Assembly (NCBI RefSeq): GCF_030272615.1
Contig: NC_081413.1
Span: 608,448,209 to 608,504,208, forward strand
Source: Cryptomeria japonica
Lineage: Eukaryota > Streptophyta > Pinopsida > Cupressales > Cupressaceae
Direction: 5' to 3'
DNA length: 56,000 nucleotides
A program made the translations under genes and the position numbers. This document shows, one piece after another, positions 20,493 through 30,560 of the stretch (positions within the stretch are counted from its first letter, which is position 1; each line of letters begins with the position of its first letter). The notes under the pieces are model-generated. The model was given only the letters and a program-made list of their open reading frames with translations, was not told where the DNA came from and made no database searches.

Positions 20493-20962
20493 TGTTGAAA
20501 GGGGTGTGCTCGATTAACCACGAGCAATGACCCAATGTTGCTCTCCCAACCATAGACAATACATTGTTATTGTCTCCCCTGAGCACAACTATGTGGCGAC
20601 CTGCTTGTCTTCTACGCTCTGCTAGGTGTATTCGATCTACTTATTGTATGTTCATTCGATACCAATAAGGCCTTCATATATCCGTTGATAGATGTTATTC
20701 TCCAAGAGTCGACTCCCTTCAAGGAGACACGACTTCACATAAAGCAACTCATCCCTTCAATAAGGGTGGCGGACTTTTGCCAAAAGTCGATCCCTTTGAT
20801 AATTATATTTATTTAATAACAAGCAAATTAGTTATACAAATCGACATGAAGATTGCACATAAAATCGACTATATAATTGTCTAAGGCCAATTAGAACAAT
20901 TAGACAATTATGTTGGCTATGTCGGCTATAGAAGAATCCCGACCATAGCTACAACATGAACA
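20493..20962 (-). repeat. 3' LTR of element G
   Basis: On the plus strand it runs TGTTGAAAGG … CATGAACA, matching 23496-23966 throughout with scattered differences. The purine tract at 20963-20974 abuts it. Confidence 0.92.
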
Positions 20963-21004
20963 CTCCCTCTTAGCTAGGGAGGAATCCTTCTTGATATCTG
21001 AGTC

Positions 21005-21425
21005 ATATAGTGACATCCACCATGGCTACTCCCAGAGGGTGGGTCCATCATGGCTACACCCATGAATGGAAAAAAAAAAAAATGAACACAAGTGCCCATC
21101 ACAGAATCACTCAACGTGATGTCGTAATCTCATCATGACATTCACCATGGCTACTCCCAGAGTGTGAATGAACACAAGTGCTAAGTCATGGAGTCTAGCA
21201 CATGATATCCACCATGGCTACTCCCAGAGGGTGGAACAAGGGCTTTCACCTCAAGCTTCTCTCGTAGAGAAGAATGCACTAACAAGGGCTTGCACCTCAA
21301 ACTTCTCTTGCAAAGAAGAATGCATTAATAAGGGCTTGCACCTCAAACTTCAGTCGCAGAGAAAAATGCATTAACAAGGGCTTGCACCTCAAACTTCTCT
21401 CACAGAGAAGAATGCATTATAGTAC
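21005..21425. repeat. Short tandem repeats near the 3' end of element G
   Basis: Two kinds. 'ccatggctactcccagag' occurs near 21019, 21147 and 21210. A unit of about 47 bp, 'acaagggcttgcacctcaaacttctctcgcagagaagaatgcatta' with variants, occurs about four times from 21236 to 21420. They lie between the captured fragments and the PPT. Function unknown. Confidence 0.75.
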
Positions 21426-21436
21426 ATCTCAAAAAA

Positions 21437-21663
21437 TCACTGATGTTGAGACTCCCTCTCAGCAAGGGCTTCAAGTACTAGTATCAACCTCCTGACCTTC
21501 CTGTCCAAGGTTGCCTCTGTTGGTTTGTCAGACTCCCTCTGAATGACAATAAGGATTCTTCCTCTTTGATAGATGTCCCCAATCATCAACTTAGTCTCAT
21601 GGCTACAAGCATCAAGTTCTTCCTTCCTTGAATGCAGTCTCTTATTGCTTCTTGGTCCGTTCT
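21437..21663 (-). pseudogene. Unidentified open segment following the RPT5 piece
   Basis: The reading frame of the RPT5 fragment continues in-frame for about 73 codons (from [18 protein letters not shown] to [10 protein letters not shown] and a stop at 21437). This is not RPT5 sequence and I do not recognise it. It is hydrophilic and could be a fourth captured piece or element sequence. Confidence 0.35.
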
Positions 21664-21770
21664 GGACAAGTTGTGGACCTGCAAGCTTTAGAAAGGTTGC
21701 ATTAGTCTGCACGGCACATGCATGTGCCATGAGTGTTTTACCAGTGTCGAGGGAACTATGAAGCAGCACA
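21664..21770 (-). pseudogene. RPT5: Captured fragment of 26S proteasome ATPase RPT5
   Basis: Minus-strand frame [20 protein letters not shown] followed by [17 protein letters not shown] matches the Walker A region of the proteasome AAA-ATPase subunit RPT5 (regulatory subunit 6A), where the intact protein has GPPGTGKT. Here the P-loop is altered to SSLDTGKT and the Arg of ARACA is His. Only about 35 residues are present. It joins the HPPD piece at a shared G-V-L-L. The intact protein unfolds substrates at the proteasome base; this fragment cannot. Confidence 0.85.
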
Positions 21771-22126
21771 CCTTGATCAACCCTATCAACTAAATCCCCA
21801 ATTCCTCGCACTCCATCTGTTTCTTAGTCAACACATCGGGACTCTGTTCCACAAGTTCTTATAATAAATAGGTGAAGGCTTGGGCATAAACTCAAACCCT
21901 CCAATTTCACTCCTGAGATGCATCTCCTTGAGAGTGGAGAATATATCGAAGCATAAAATAGCAAGATGCTAAAGACCAAGGTCCTCATTATGCTCCAAAT
22001 AAGTCTCAATCTGAGACTTCCTCTTAGTCCCATACATAGGCTCATTCATCGGCAGCAACACCATCTCATTATTGCTAGCCAACACCATTGAATTGAGCCC
22101 GCTCTCGATAGTCACAACGCCCTCGA
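21766..22126 (-). pseudogene. HPD: Captured fragment of 4-hydroxyphenylpyruvate dioxygenase
   Basis: Minus-strand frames give VTIESGLNSMVLASNNEMVL, EPMYGTKRKSQIETYLEHNE, DIFSTLKEM, IGGFEFMPKPSPIYYKNL and [14 protein letters not shown], ending in [11 protein letters not shown]. This is about 115 consecutive residues from the C-terminal catalytic half of plant HPPD (tyrosine degradation; homogentisate for plastoquinone and tocopherol). There is no visible intron across them. One in-frame TAG replaces the expected Gln codon (after EDLGL) and at least one frameshift lies near ELGI. The ends are abrupt, joined to EXO70-like sequence upstream and RPT5 downstream. Confidence 0.88.
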
Positions 22127-22144
22127 AAACTCCACTCTCCTAAT

Positions 22145-22490
22145 CCAAGATATTACGAAACTCCTGCTCCAGTTGCGTCATAGTAATATGCAGAACATTC
22201 TGAGCCAACCTATTAGATCATTTCCACCATTATTATTATTATCATTCACATTTTCAGGAAGCGAACGCATGGCGAGGCTCTCCGTCAAGCAATGAACTTC
22301 ATCGACGACATGCGAATAAGAAGCCGCCTCATCCAACACCCCTTCCCAAATCATAGATTGCCACGCAGCTTCTGAAGAATTCATGTCCTACTGCAAGACC
22401 ATTTCTTCCACAAAAGCCAACCTCTCTTTAATTTCGTTGCGCACCTGCGCGAAGCTCTATTCGCTCATGTTGGAAAAAAGATTGTCAAAG
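22145..22490 (-). pseudogene. Captured fragment of an EXO70-like exocyst subunit
   Basis: Minus-strand frames give EIKERLAFVEEMVLQ, a stop, then AAWQSMIWEGVLDEAASYSH and VVDEVHCLTESLAM, an Asn-rich run, and after a frameshift RLAQNVLHITMTQLEQEFRN ending ILD-stop. The last block is the R-A-Q-N-V-L-Q-I-A-M-x-R-L-E-x-E-F signature near the N-terminus of plant EXO70 proteins, which tether secretory vesicles to the plasma membrane. The first two blocks fit its N-terminal helical part. Internal stops and a frameshift show decay. Which EXO70 paralogue is not clear. Confidence 0.7.
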
Positions 22491-23483
22491 CTCCAAAGCA
22501 CATCATTAGTCATCGGTCAAACAAGTAGAAGCTAAATCACATCGAACTCTCTGATAAATAATGTCGATCTGAAGTGACTAAATCTCTTGCAAATTGCATC
22601 TAAGGAGCAAGGACTCCAAACACAAGTCAAGTAGAAATCTGACATGATCTCTATAAATAAAGTGGGTTGATCCAATGAAGAAAGACACAAGCAAACTGAG
22701 ATTGCTTCCAATAAACCCCACCCAAGTATGGAGATGTCGATGTCGATGCCAATGCGCCATCAGAGACAATCCACAAATCAATACAAGGTCTCCACAGGCC
22801 AAAAACAAACAAATCAGAACACCACCATTGCTGATCGCACCACCTATAAAAATTCTCATGAGACCACGATTAGTGATAGAGAGTTTGTTCAATAATGTGC
22901 TCCGTTAAGCAAGATTCGGACCTACTAAAAAATATGCTCCATTGATCATGACGATAGAGAATAATACAGCCAATCGAAATATAGCCAAAAATTGGAAGTG
23001 GAATTGGCCAAATAATTGCAGAGTCGCCAATGAAATGGCGCTAGATTTAATCGCCTAAAATTGCCTTAACAATACATCATATGCAATCTACCAAACACCA
23101 TCAATAAATATTGTCAAGGAAATAGTCTAGAAAGGGCAATAAAATCGATGATAATACAGAGAATTGAGCTTTGTCTAAACAATTACACAGCTGCTGATAT
23201 AGCCGGAATATATCAGAGATTATTATCAAATGCTCTCATCAAAATAGAGAAGCTCCAGTTTGCAATGACAATGGTAGAAGAATACACCTATACTGTCACA
23301 TAAAACACTACGCAATGCATTCAAAATAGACTACCAAAAGCTCGATGGAGATAGAGGTCCACCACATGAATTATTTCGATCTCCACTCCCATTGGCATAG
23401 GGACCTCCAAGAAATCAGAGGTTGTGACCCAATCTGGAACTACAATTTGCAACACAATAAATAATTGGCAGAGAATCTATATA
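22491..23483 (-). other. 5' leader region of element G
   Basis: About 1 kb between the PBS and the EXO70-like fragment. No gag, protease or other domain is recognised; a frame of 104 codons (22578-22892) is hydrophobic and unlike any retrotransposon protein. It may contain further captured or untranslated sequence. Confidence 0.4.
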
Positions 23484-23495
23484 GCTCTGATACCA
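23484..23495 (-). other. Primer-binding site of element G (initiator Met tRNA)
   Basis: TGGTATCAGAGC on the minus strand, immediately next to the 5' LTR end CAACA. A perfect 12-base match to the usual plant iMet site. It fixes the orientation of the element. Confidence 0.92.
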
Positions 23496-23966
23496 TGTTG
23501 AAAGGGGTGTGCTCGATTAACCACACGCAATGACATAGTGTTGCCCTCCCAACCATAGACAATATTTTTTTATTGTCTCCCCCAAGCACAACTACGTGGC
23601 AACCTGCTTGTCTTCTACGCTCTGCTAGGTGTATTTGATCTGCTTATTGTATGTTCATTCGATACCAATAAGGTCTTTATATATCCGTTGATAGATGTTA
23701 TTCTCCAAGAGTCGGCTCCCTTCAAGGAGACACGACTTCACAAAAAGCAACTCATCCCTTCAATAAGGGGTGGCGGACTTATGTCAAAAGTCGGTCCCTT
23801 TGATAATTATATTTATTTAATAACAAGCAAATTAGTTATACAAGTTGACATGAAGATTGCATATAAAATCGACTATATAATTGTCTAAGGCCGATTAGGC
23901 CAATTAGACAATTGTGTTGCCTATGTCAGTTATAGAAGAATTCAGATCATAGCTACAACATCAACA
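23496..23966 (-). repeat. 5' LTR of element G
   Basis: Minus-strand reading starts TGTTGATGTTG and ends CCTTTCAACA. It pairs with 20493-20962. Confidence 0.92.
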
Positions 23967-24349
23967 ATCTCAAATCTCAATGACCAAATCTCAACATTTA
24001 TAGAATATGAAAGGCATAAATCCAATTAGACATTGTCCATAATTCATAACCTACTTACACCTAAAATGTACAACAATAAAAAAAGCTACATATTGGTTTG
24101 TAGAAGCATACAAAGTAGTTATTCAAGGCTACATCAAAATTCAATAGTGGTAATTTAGTAATATGCTATACTAAGGAACTTTCCACCACTGGTGCAGATT
24201 AGAAAGGAAGCTTTTTCCTAATAGCATTACTTTATAGTTTGTTCTGAAATTCTCTCTGTTTCCACTTTCGTGTGCCTGTTTGAGATGTTTATTTGGCATT
24301 GCTTATATGTCTTTCTAGTGGTCAATCTAGCTTTCTCTGCATCTCTGTC

Positions 24350-24378
24350 TATATATACATACATACATACATATATAG

Positions 24379-24424
<46 letters not shown>

Positions 24425-24612
24425 GTATATGTATATATGTGTATATATACATGTGTATATATATGTATGTATATGTATGTATATATATGTGTACACACAT
24501 ATATATACATATGTATATATACATACATATACATACATATATATACACATGTATATATACACATATATACATATACATACATATACATATATATACATAT
24601 ATATGTGTGTGT
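24350..24612. repeat. TATG/TACA-type microsatellite
   Basis: About 260 bp of alternating purine-pyrimidine ATAC/ATGT/TATA text, open in many frames on both strands; those frames (strings of YIYI, CIYM) are artefacts. It abuts the left inverted arm. Confidence 0.95.
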
Positions 24613-25809
24613 GTGAAAGATCCCTAAATAGGTCTTTTGCTGCCCTGTTTAAATTTTAATTTAATAAACTATATTTTGGAGCCTTTTTGGTGTTCTTAGA
24701 GACTAGACAGAAGATGCAAAAGAGTTTGTTTCTTTTGTGTTGTTTTTTGGTGATGGGGTTTGCAACATATGACAAGAAACAACATAAAAATGAAATGTAA
24801 TCAAGAGATCAGCTTCTAATTTTTTATACGACAGCAGATTACAATCATCTAGAAGTGAAATAACATTCACATGTACAAGCAGAAAACATACCAAGGATCC
24901 AGTGCTAAGGTTTGAGGCTGGTTTGCTATCCAGAAAATGGATACAAGCTGAGAAGGATGGTGTAGGAGCAGATCAGTGGATACAATCTACTTATTCTGCC
25001 ATAAGATGAATTACCAATAACAAATTGGGCAAGAACCCAATTACCAGCTGGAAATCCAACCTTTGCTAGGCAAAATTATACAATTTTGACCTTCTTTTCC
25101 CACTGTTTTGCTCACCCTGATCACAAATCTAGTCAATTGACTGTGATTTCTTCCACACTACCCTTTCTAATCCCAACAATGAGATCAAGCACAAGAAATG
25201 GAGTTAGAACCCTCCATTTAATTTTAAATTGATGCACAGCCTTCTAGAATGGTACGACACTGCCTAGAATGGTACGGCTGCAATTATGAAACCCACACTT
25301 GCTGCAATTTCAAGACAAACTGCTCAGAACTGATATATCATACCTAATGGTGATTGCTAGGCTGGTTTTGTTGCTAAATTGACCCCCATTGGGTCTAGAC
25401 AAGGCACATCCTTGTCCCACGTGGGCAAATTAGTGGGTACACCTCCACTACCAATGCAGATCTGAGGGCTTACGTCCTCCAAACACCTGCAATTTCTGCT
25501 GCTAATGCAGAGCTGACAAAATAAGAAAATAAAATAATAACATAATGCCAATTCCCTCCTCCAAAAAGTCTAGTAACCGTTTCCAAGGAGTGGTGTAACC
25601 CTAAATGGAATATCCAACTAAAAAAGCATCTTCCTTGGCATCTTTTGGGTCTACGTAGCTGAAAGGCTTAAAAGGCTTTTAAAGTAAGACAAGGGTCCCA
25701 CCATGCCATGTCATTTAAGTGATTTGAGCAAAGGGGTGGCATTGACATTAAAGGGGCCACTTTATTAAAACATAAACCTTTATTAAAAAAAGAAACTTAG
25801 GCTTATAAA

Positions 25810-25875
25810 GTAACTTTTATAAAGTTACTTTTTCCCTTATTAACTTTTGACACTTAGAAATTTTTAAGTGTCTTT
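25810..25875. repeat. Two adjacent short hairpins
   Basis: AAAGTAACTTT-TAT-AAAGTTACTTT forms a perfect 11-bp stem near 25817-25841, followed by GACACTTA … TAAGTGTC (8-bp stem) near 25849-25872. Low GC; significance unknown. Confidence 0.6.
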
Positions 25876-27584
25876 ATTCAACAAATGCAATGTGGGAATT
25901 GCATCAAAAGATGGGGACATGACAGTGTGTGTGTGTATAAACAGAGACGCAGAGAAAGCTAGATTGACCACCAAAAAGACATATAAGCAATGCCAAATAA
26001 GCATCTCAAACAAGCACACAAAAGTGGAAGCAGAGAGAATTTCTGCACAAAGTATAAAGTAATGCTATTAGGAAAAAGTATATATACATATACATATACA
26101 CACACATTTATGTATATATTCATTCATTTATTATTATTCTTATTCTATTCTGACTTTATTTATTTGTATTTATCCAAACGATCATTTTAGCCCTTCATAT
26201 ATACTTTCTAATATATTGTCGTGTGTATTTATAATTTTATATATATCTTCTTCTAGCTCCTTTTCATTGCTCTGTACTTCAATATCGCTTCTTGCTCATC
26301 AAGGTCAGACTATTCAGGCTCTTATAGCCCATATAAAGAATTGGAATCCGGGAGACGAGGTAAATAGTTTCATTTCATGAAACTGGGCTCAGATAACATT
26401 GTATTTAATGAATTATTAATTCCTAGGTTAGGATGTTAGTTTGATAAAACAGGTTTCAAAGGGTTCTAATGATCTCTAGATATTTGTTTGTTATATACCT
26501 TATGTTTAATTTCTGGTAATTACTTTGCTCTTAACCATGAGTTATTATATGCAACCCATCAGATTCAAGCATGGTTTTCTGCATCAATGACAGCTTTTTA
26601 TGGATTTGCTATTCTTTTCCATGTATGCATAAAGAGTCAACTAGGCCGGGTGTTTCAGTTATGCAGATTTTGGAATAATATTACTAATCTATGTATCCAG
26701 AATTAGAGTGTATGTTTCAGGTTTGATCCAAGAAGGATAGCGGAGTAGTCAGTGATGGAGGCATTTAAGGGATGTAGAGACAGCTCAACAATTCATTGCA
26801 CTAAGGGGACAATAGAACAAACTACTCTAAGTTTGTCGACTGAATGTAACATTTTTCCTACTTGTTTATATTATGGCAAAGCGCCATCTTTGTAACAATA
26901 TTTAGATAGGATTCATCTAGCTACAACCGGAGGTTTTCTTCCTGGTTCTTTCCTACCGGTATGCTCGCCTGAACCAGGACAAGTGTAATCTATTTTAATT
27001 AATAAAATTCTTTCGGCTACGGCCCATTGCCTATCAAAAATAAAAAATAAATTCAATAGTGGTAATTATTTTTAGCAGTCCACAATAAACATAAATCAAC
27101 AAATAAAGATGGCATATGACAATCCCACGAATTTCATAATGAATGTAATATAAGGAAAAAATGCTCTCTAAAACTATTAGTCCGTGACATAGAAGCATTA
27201 ATCGTTTGGGGAATTAATTGGCAAACCAAAAGTATAAGATTTTTTGAAAAAATCGGGAAAAAATCGGATTTACAAAAAAATTTAAAAATCAAAGAAAAAC
27301 AGTCAAAAACTATTTTTTTTTATATTTAAGGGTTCCATAGCATAGAGATATTGTAAGCAAATAAAACAAACTTCAATAAATGAATTGTAGAAATCAGATT
27401 TTTGTTGTTTATATTTATATCACTGATCAAATTACACAAAACATACTACAACAACATAAATAATAACTAGATGGTGAGAGTTGTCAAAATATCAATTACA
27501 ATATAGTTTGTGACTTTGCATAGAGTCAATCTATAAACTAAGTGCAAAGTTACAAAAAATAAAAAAGTAGCCAATGACATGCTA

Positions 27585-27880
27585 GAGGGTGTTTACCCTC
27601 TGGGTGAACAGTTTAGAACATACAGATAGAATACTCAATGCAAAACCATAATGCCATAGATACCAGATAAGATCAAGCAAATATAAGAGATACTATTCCA
27701 TTCATAATCATACATGTCTTTACAAATGACCTTCCATCGTATATAAAGGAATTGAGGGGGTGCGAGGGGCAACCGTTGCACCCGTAACTGACATCCCTCG
27801 GTTACCATACTAACAAAGACAAGTACTACTTAATTAACTACGGTTTTATTCTCGTACAATATTACCGCTAACATCATCCC
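27585..27880 (-). repeat. Possible LTR fragment inside the hAT-like unit
   Basis: Minus strand: a T- and G-rich tract ending GGGGATGA is followed by TGTTAGCGGTAATATTG (from about 27873), a TATA-like TTTATATAC (about 27741) and AT-rich text. It follows the coiled-coil frame at 27965-28240 as a 3' LTR would. No partner LTR is seen. Confidence 0.3.
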
Positions 27881-27962
27881 CAAAAAAAAACAAGGTCGTC
27901 TCCAGACGACTTACAAACAAAATGGGGAATACATTTTTACAATAGAACCCAAAATCAAAAAC

Positions 27963-28240
27963 TAAGGGGGTGCAGAGGGCGTCCTTGATGAAGAGGGTGT
28001 CGATCTGCGGGGTGCGGCTGTCAAGTGAGCCCGTAGCTCATAGACCTGCTCAGTTCGCAGCTTGAGGTCCCGCTCTGCAACCATCTAGCATTCCATTGCT
28101 ATCTTCACCATCATTGCCGCCTCAAAGACCTCTTTATCTTTTTGCTCTACCATCTCCAAGGCACTACCCAGGCGACTCTCCAACATAGCCCTATCCTCAC
28201 GGGCGTCCGCCAACTCTACCTCCAAGTTGGGTGAGAGCCT
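27963..28240 (-). pseudogene. Coiled-coil C-terminus of a retroelement-like protein
   Basis: Minus-strand frame NLEVELADAREDRAMLESRL, then GSALEMVEQKDKEVFEAAMM, one stop, then MVAERDLKLRTEQVYELRAH and a Ser/Pro/Arg tail ending SAPP-stop. It is strongly heptad-like. No family is recognised; proximity to the LTR-like sequence suggests the 3' end of a retrotransposon ORF. Confidence 0.4.
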
Positions 28241-28747
28241 ATTCTTGCTCAGTCAATAATACGAGGATCCAAGTTGGCCTCTGCCATGATATCAAATTCA
28301 TGAGGCCCAAGAAAAATCATCATCAGTAGCAATCCACTAACTCTAGATCAATCTCATTAGGTCAATTGGCTTGTCTTCCTCAATGGTTCTTGGTTTTGCC
28401 CATATAGAAATTAGTCTTCGATTGTGACATTTGAACATAAATGTTTCAAAGGAAGTTACACTACACTAAGGTATTTGGTCACTTTTTGGGCAATACATGA
28501 TAAAGGTTAAGGCTTGTCCAAAGATAATCATTTGTGAGAAGACAAAGGTAACTATTTAATAGACTATTTATGGAGGATGAAACATGTTTTTTAATGAAAT
28601 CTATGTATTAAAAATATTAAAAAAATTGTTGATATTAATTAAGAATTAATATATTCTTTAATTTATTTAATATCTTTTATTATTATCCTTTAAAGATCAT
28701 TTAAATAAAATACAAGTTTTTGTGTTTTTATAATATTGAACGGTATT

Positions 28748-28865
28748 CAATATTTAATTTGAGCTTCAATCTATTTCATATTTAATTTTTACTTCACACA
28801 AAAAATAAATATATATAGTTTAATAAATTATATATGAAATGGATTGAAGCTCAAATTAAATATTG
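28748..28865. repeat. 34-bp inverted repeat with 50-bp spacer
   Basis: Arms 28748-28781 and 28832-28865 are reverse complements with one mismatch (CAATATTTAATTTGAGC…). The spacer is AT-rich. It could fold as a long hairpin and may be a small MITE, but no flanking duplication is obvious. Confidence 0.8.
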
Positions 28866-28899
28866 ACTACTACTCTCTATTATAAAAACACAAAAATAG

Positions 28900-29567
28900 G
28901 GGATGACCCCACGATGCAACGGCAGTTGCAACTCCGTGTTTATACGAAGGTCATGGGTTCGAGTGTTCAGACCGAATCCGTGATGATGGTATTTGTTGTT
29001 CCTGCAGGTTTGATTTGGCTGTGACGGACCAACATTAGGGATGTTCATATCCCATTGGCGGTGATTTGACTGTGTTGTTGGTACGGTGGACAACGAAAGG
29101 CTCAAGGTGTAGGTGTTGTTGTGATGGCCCGTACATGGCAGTCGGCAGTTTGATCGAGGTGAACACGAGGGTGTTAATGCCCATTCCTACACAACCTTGC
29201 CATGTTGGTGGTGATCATGGAGGACGGAAAGACAACACGTGGAGTGATAAAGAGGGGGGCATAAGGAGTGATGATGTGGAGGGATAAGGAGCGGCTTGTG
29301 GAGTGATAAGGAGGGGAGGCATAAGGAGCAATGATATGGAGAGATAAGGAGCAAGAGATATAAGGAGAATGATTGGAGAGATAAGGAGTTTGGTGATAAG
29401 AAGTGGAGAGATAAGGTGTGCTTGGAGTGATAAGGGGAAAATGATTTCAAAGAACACATGCGGAGGTGTTAATCCCTCATCAGTCAAGACAATGTACTCG
29501 AGGATGGGGTCCCCCTCTGTGGCCCCCCTAGTTCATAGCTCCAATCAAAAGCGATTACCGAGCAAAA
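28900..29567 (+). mobile_element. SINE-like retroposon, 668 bp, 16-bp target duplication
   Basis: Flanked by exact AAAAACACAAAAATAG copies (28884-28899 and 29568-29583), with an A-run at the 3' end after 'taccgagc'. Near the 5' end is a pol III B-box-like GGTTCGAGT (28956-28964), as in tRNA-derived SINEs; the A box is unclear. The middle (29240-29440) is a G-rich low-complexity repeat of 'gagtgataagga'. At 668 bp it is long for a SINE, so it may be a composite or a SINE that took up downstream sequence. Confidence 0.65.
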
Positions 29568-30560
29568 AAAAACACAAAAATAGAATAATAATAAGAAACA
29601 TTAAATAAATTAAGAAAAATATATATTTAATTAATATAATAAAATTATTTATATTTTTCATACACATTTTATTAAAAAACACTATTTTTCTACCTAAGAA
29701 ATTTTGATAAACACAAAAAGATAAAATAATAATACTAAAAATTTTGATAAAACATTTGAAGCAAAAAAACTAAAAATTAAAAAAATTATTGAAAATATTG
29801 TACATACCACGTGAAAAAACCGAGCGCTAGTTTCTATCATGCAACAATTTCTGGTTTTCACATCGTCGAAGCTTGAACCCAACAATGGTGCACGACCCAG
29901 CTTGCTCCTCGTTCAACTCCAAAAAATTACTTCCTATGAAATGTCATCATGATGACCAGTAGCCACCACGCAATGCATTTATTAATTTTTTTGCGTGTTT
30001 TCTGTGTTTTGTGGGCATCTAGTATTTTCGCAAGCTTTTTTTTCTTGTGCACGCATTTTACAATGATTAATCGCATGAATTTTGTCCAATTTTTTCGCGA
30101 TTATACGCGATAAAGTCGTTGAAAAACTTTGACCAATTTTAATGCAATTTTTTGGGGAAAAAATCGGCATCACTGGCGATTGACGATTAATCGCAACTAA
30201 TCGCAATTTTTTGCAGAGTTTTGCTTCTATGGTCCATTATCCTTCAAGGTATTTCCTAAGATCCCTATAGAAGGCAATCTGTTTTATGTAATTGATGACA
30301 AAGCAAAAGAGATCTTATGTACAATTTTTGATATTAACATCCAAGAATATAGATAATCACAATAGTTTTGTAACTTTTCCATTACAAGCCAAAAATAAAG
30401 CATACATTTCTATACATTTTCTTAAATCCCTCTACACAAACAATACAATATGTGATTCTTTAATTGGTTAACCTTTCAAGATTAATATCACATACCACAA
30501 ACATGCTAATGAAATTCAGAAGAAAATTCTCCATATTTCTTCTACATATCTTTGCACTGA

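Larger units (their letters stand above)
20493..23966 (-). mobile_element. Element G: LTR retrotransposon carrying host-gene fragments
   Basis: Two LTRs of 470 and 471 bp bound a 2.53-kb interior. On the minus strand the 5' LTR (23966-23496) is followed directly by TGGTATCAGAGC, the initiator-Met tRNA primer site. A purine tract (GCTAAGAGGGAG, 20974-20963) abuts the 3' LTR. Flanks are ATCTT (20488-20492) and ATCTC (23967-23971), a 5-bp duplication with one change. There is no gag or pol, so it must have been mobilised in trans. The interior carries, in the element's own sense, EXO70-like, HPPD and RPT5 fragments, then an unknown frame and a small tandem repeat. The two LTRs differ at about three dozen positions by eye, so the insertion is not recent. 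Confidence 0.9.
24211..26078. repeat. 143-bp inverted arms inside the LINE-like unit
   Basis: 24211-24353 and 25936-26078 are near-identical reverse complements, both outer ends reading CTTTTTCCTAATAGC. They could be terminal inverted repeats of a DNA transposon of about 1.87 kb or arise from an inversion during retroposition. No clear flanking duplication is seen. Confidence 0.75.
24156..27048 (+). mobile_element. LINE-like retroposed unit with 19-bp target duplication
   Basis: The 19-mer AAATTCAATAGTGGTAATT is repeated exactly at 24137-24155 and 27049-27067. The unit ends in a plant L1-type 3' tail: AATAAAATTCTTTCGG, 'ctacggcccattgcctatc', then an A-rich tail with TAAAAAA. Duplication and tail are hallmarks of target-primed reverse transcription. 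No endonuclease or RT domain is readable. The body contains inverted arms, a microsatellite and LTR-like text, so it was either very truncated and later invaded or inserted in rearranged form. Short exon-like frames (26270-26700) have no recognised domain. Confidence 0.7.
27188..30231. mobile_element. hAT-like transposon, non-autonomous, with nested insertions
   Basis: The ends are CATAGAAGCA (27188-27197) and TGCTTCTATG (30222-30231), flanked by GTCCGTGA (27180-27187) and GTCCATTA (30232-30239), an 8-bp duplication with two differences. Subterminal regions are rich in AATCG/CGATT motifs (27195-27270 and 30065-30215), as in hAT elements where transposase binds. No transposase is present. The interior holds a retroelement fragment, a 34-bp inverted repeat and a retroposon. 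The short TIR makes the call moderate. Confidence 0.5.

Noticed and set aside
24227-24659. Several open frames of 60-129 codons made of Tyr, Ile, Cys and Met
   Set aside because: They are translations of the TATG/TACA microsatellite in different frames and strands.
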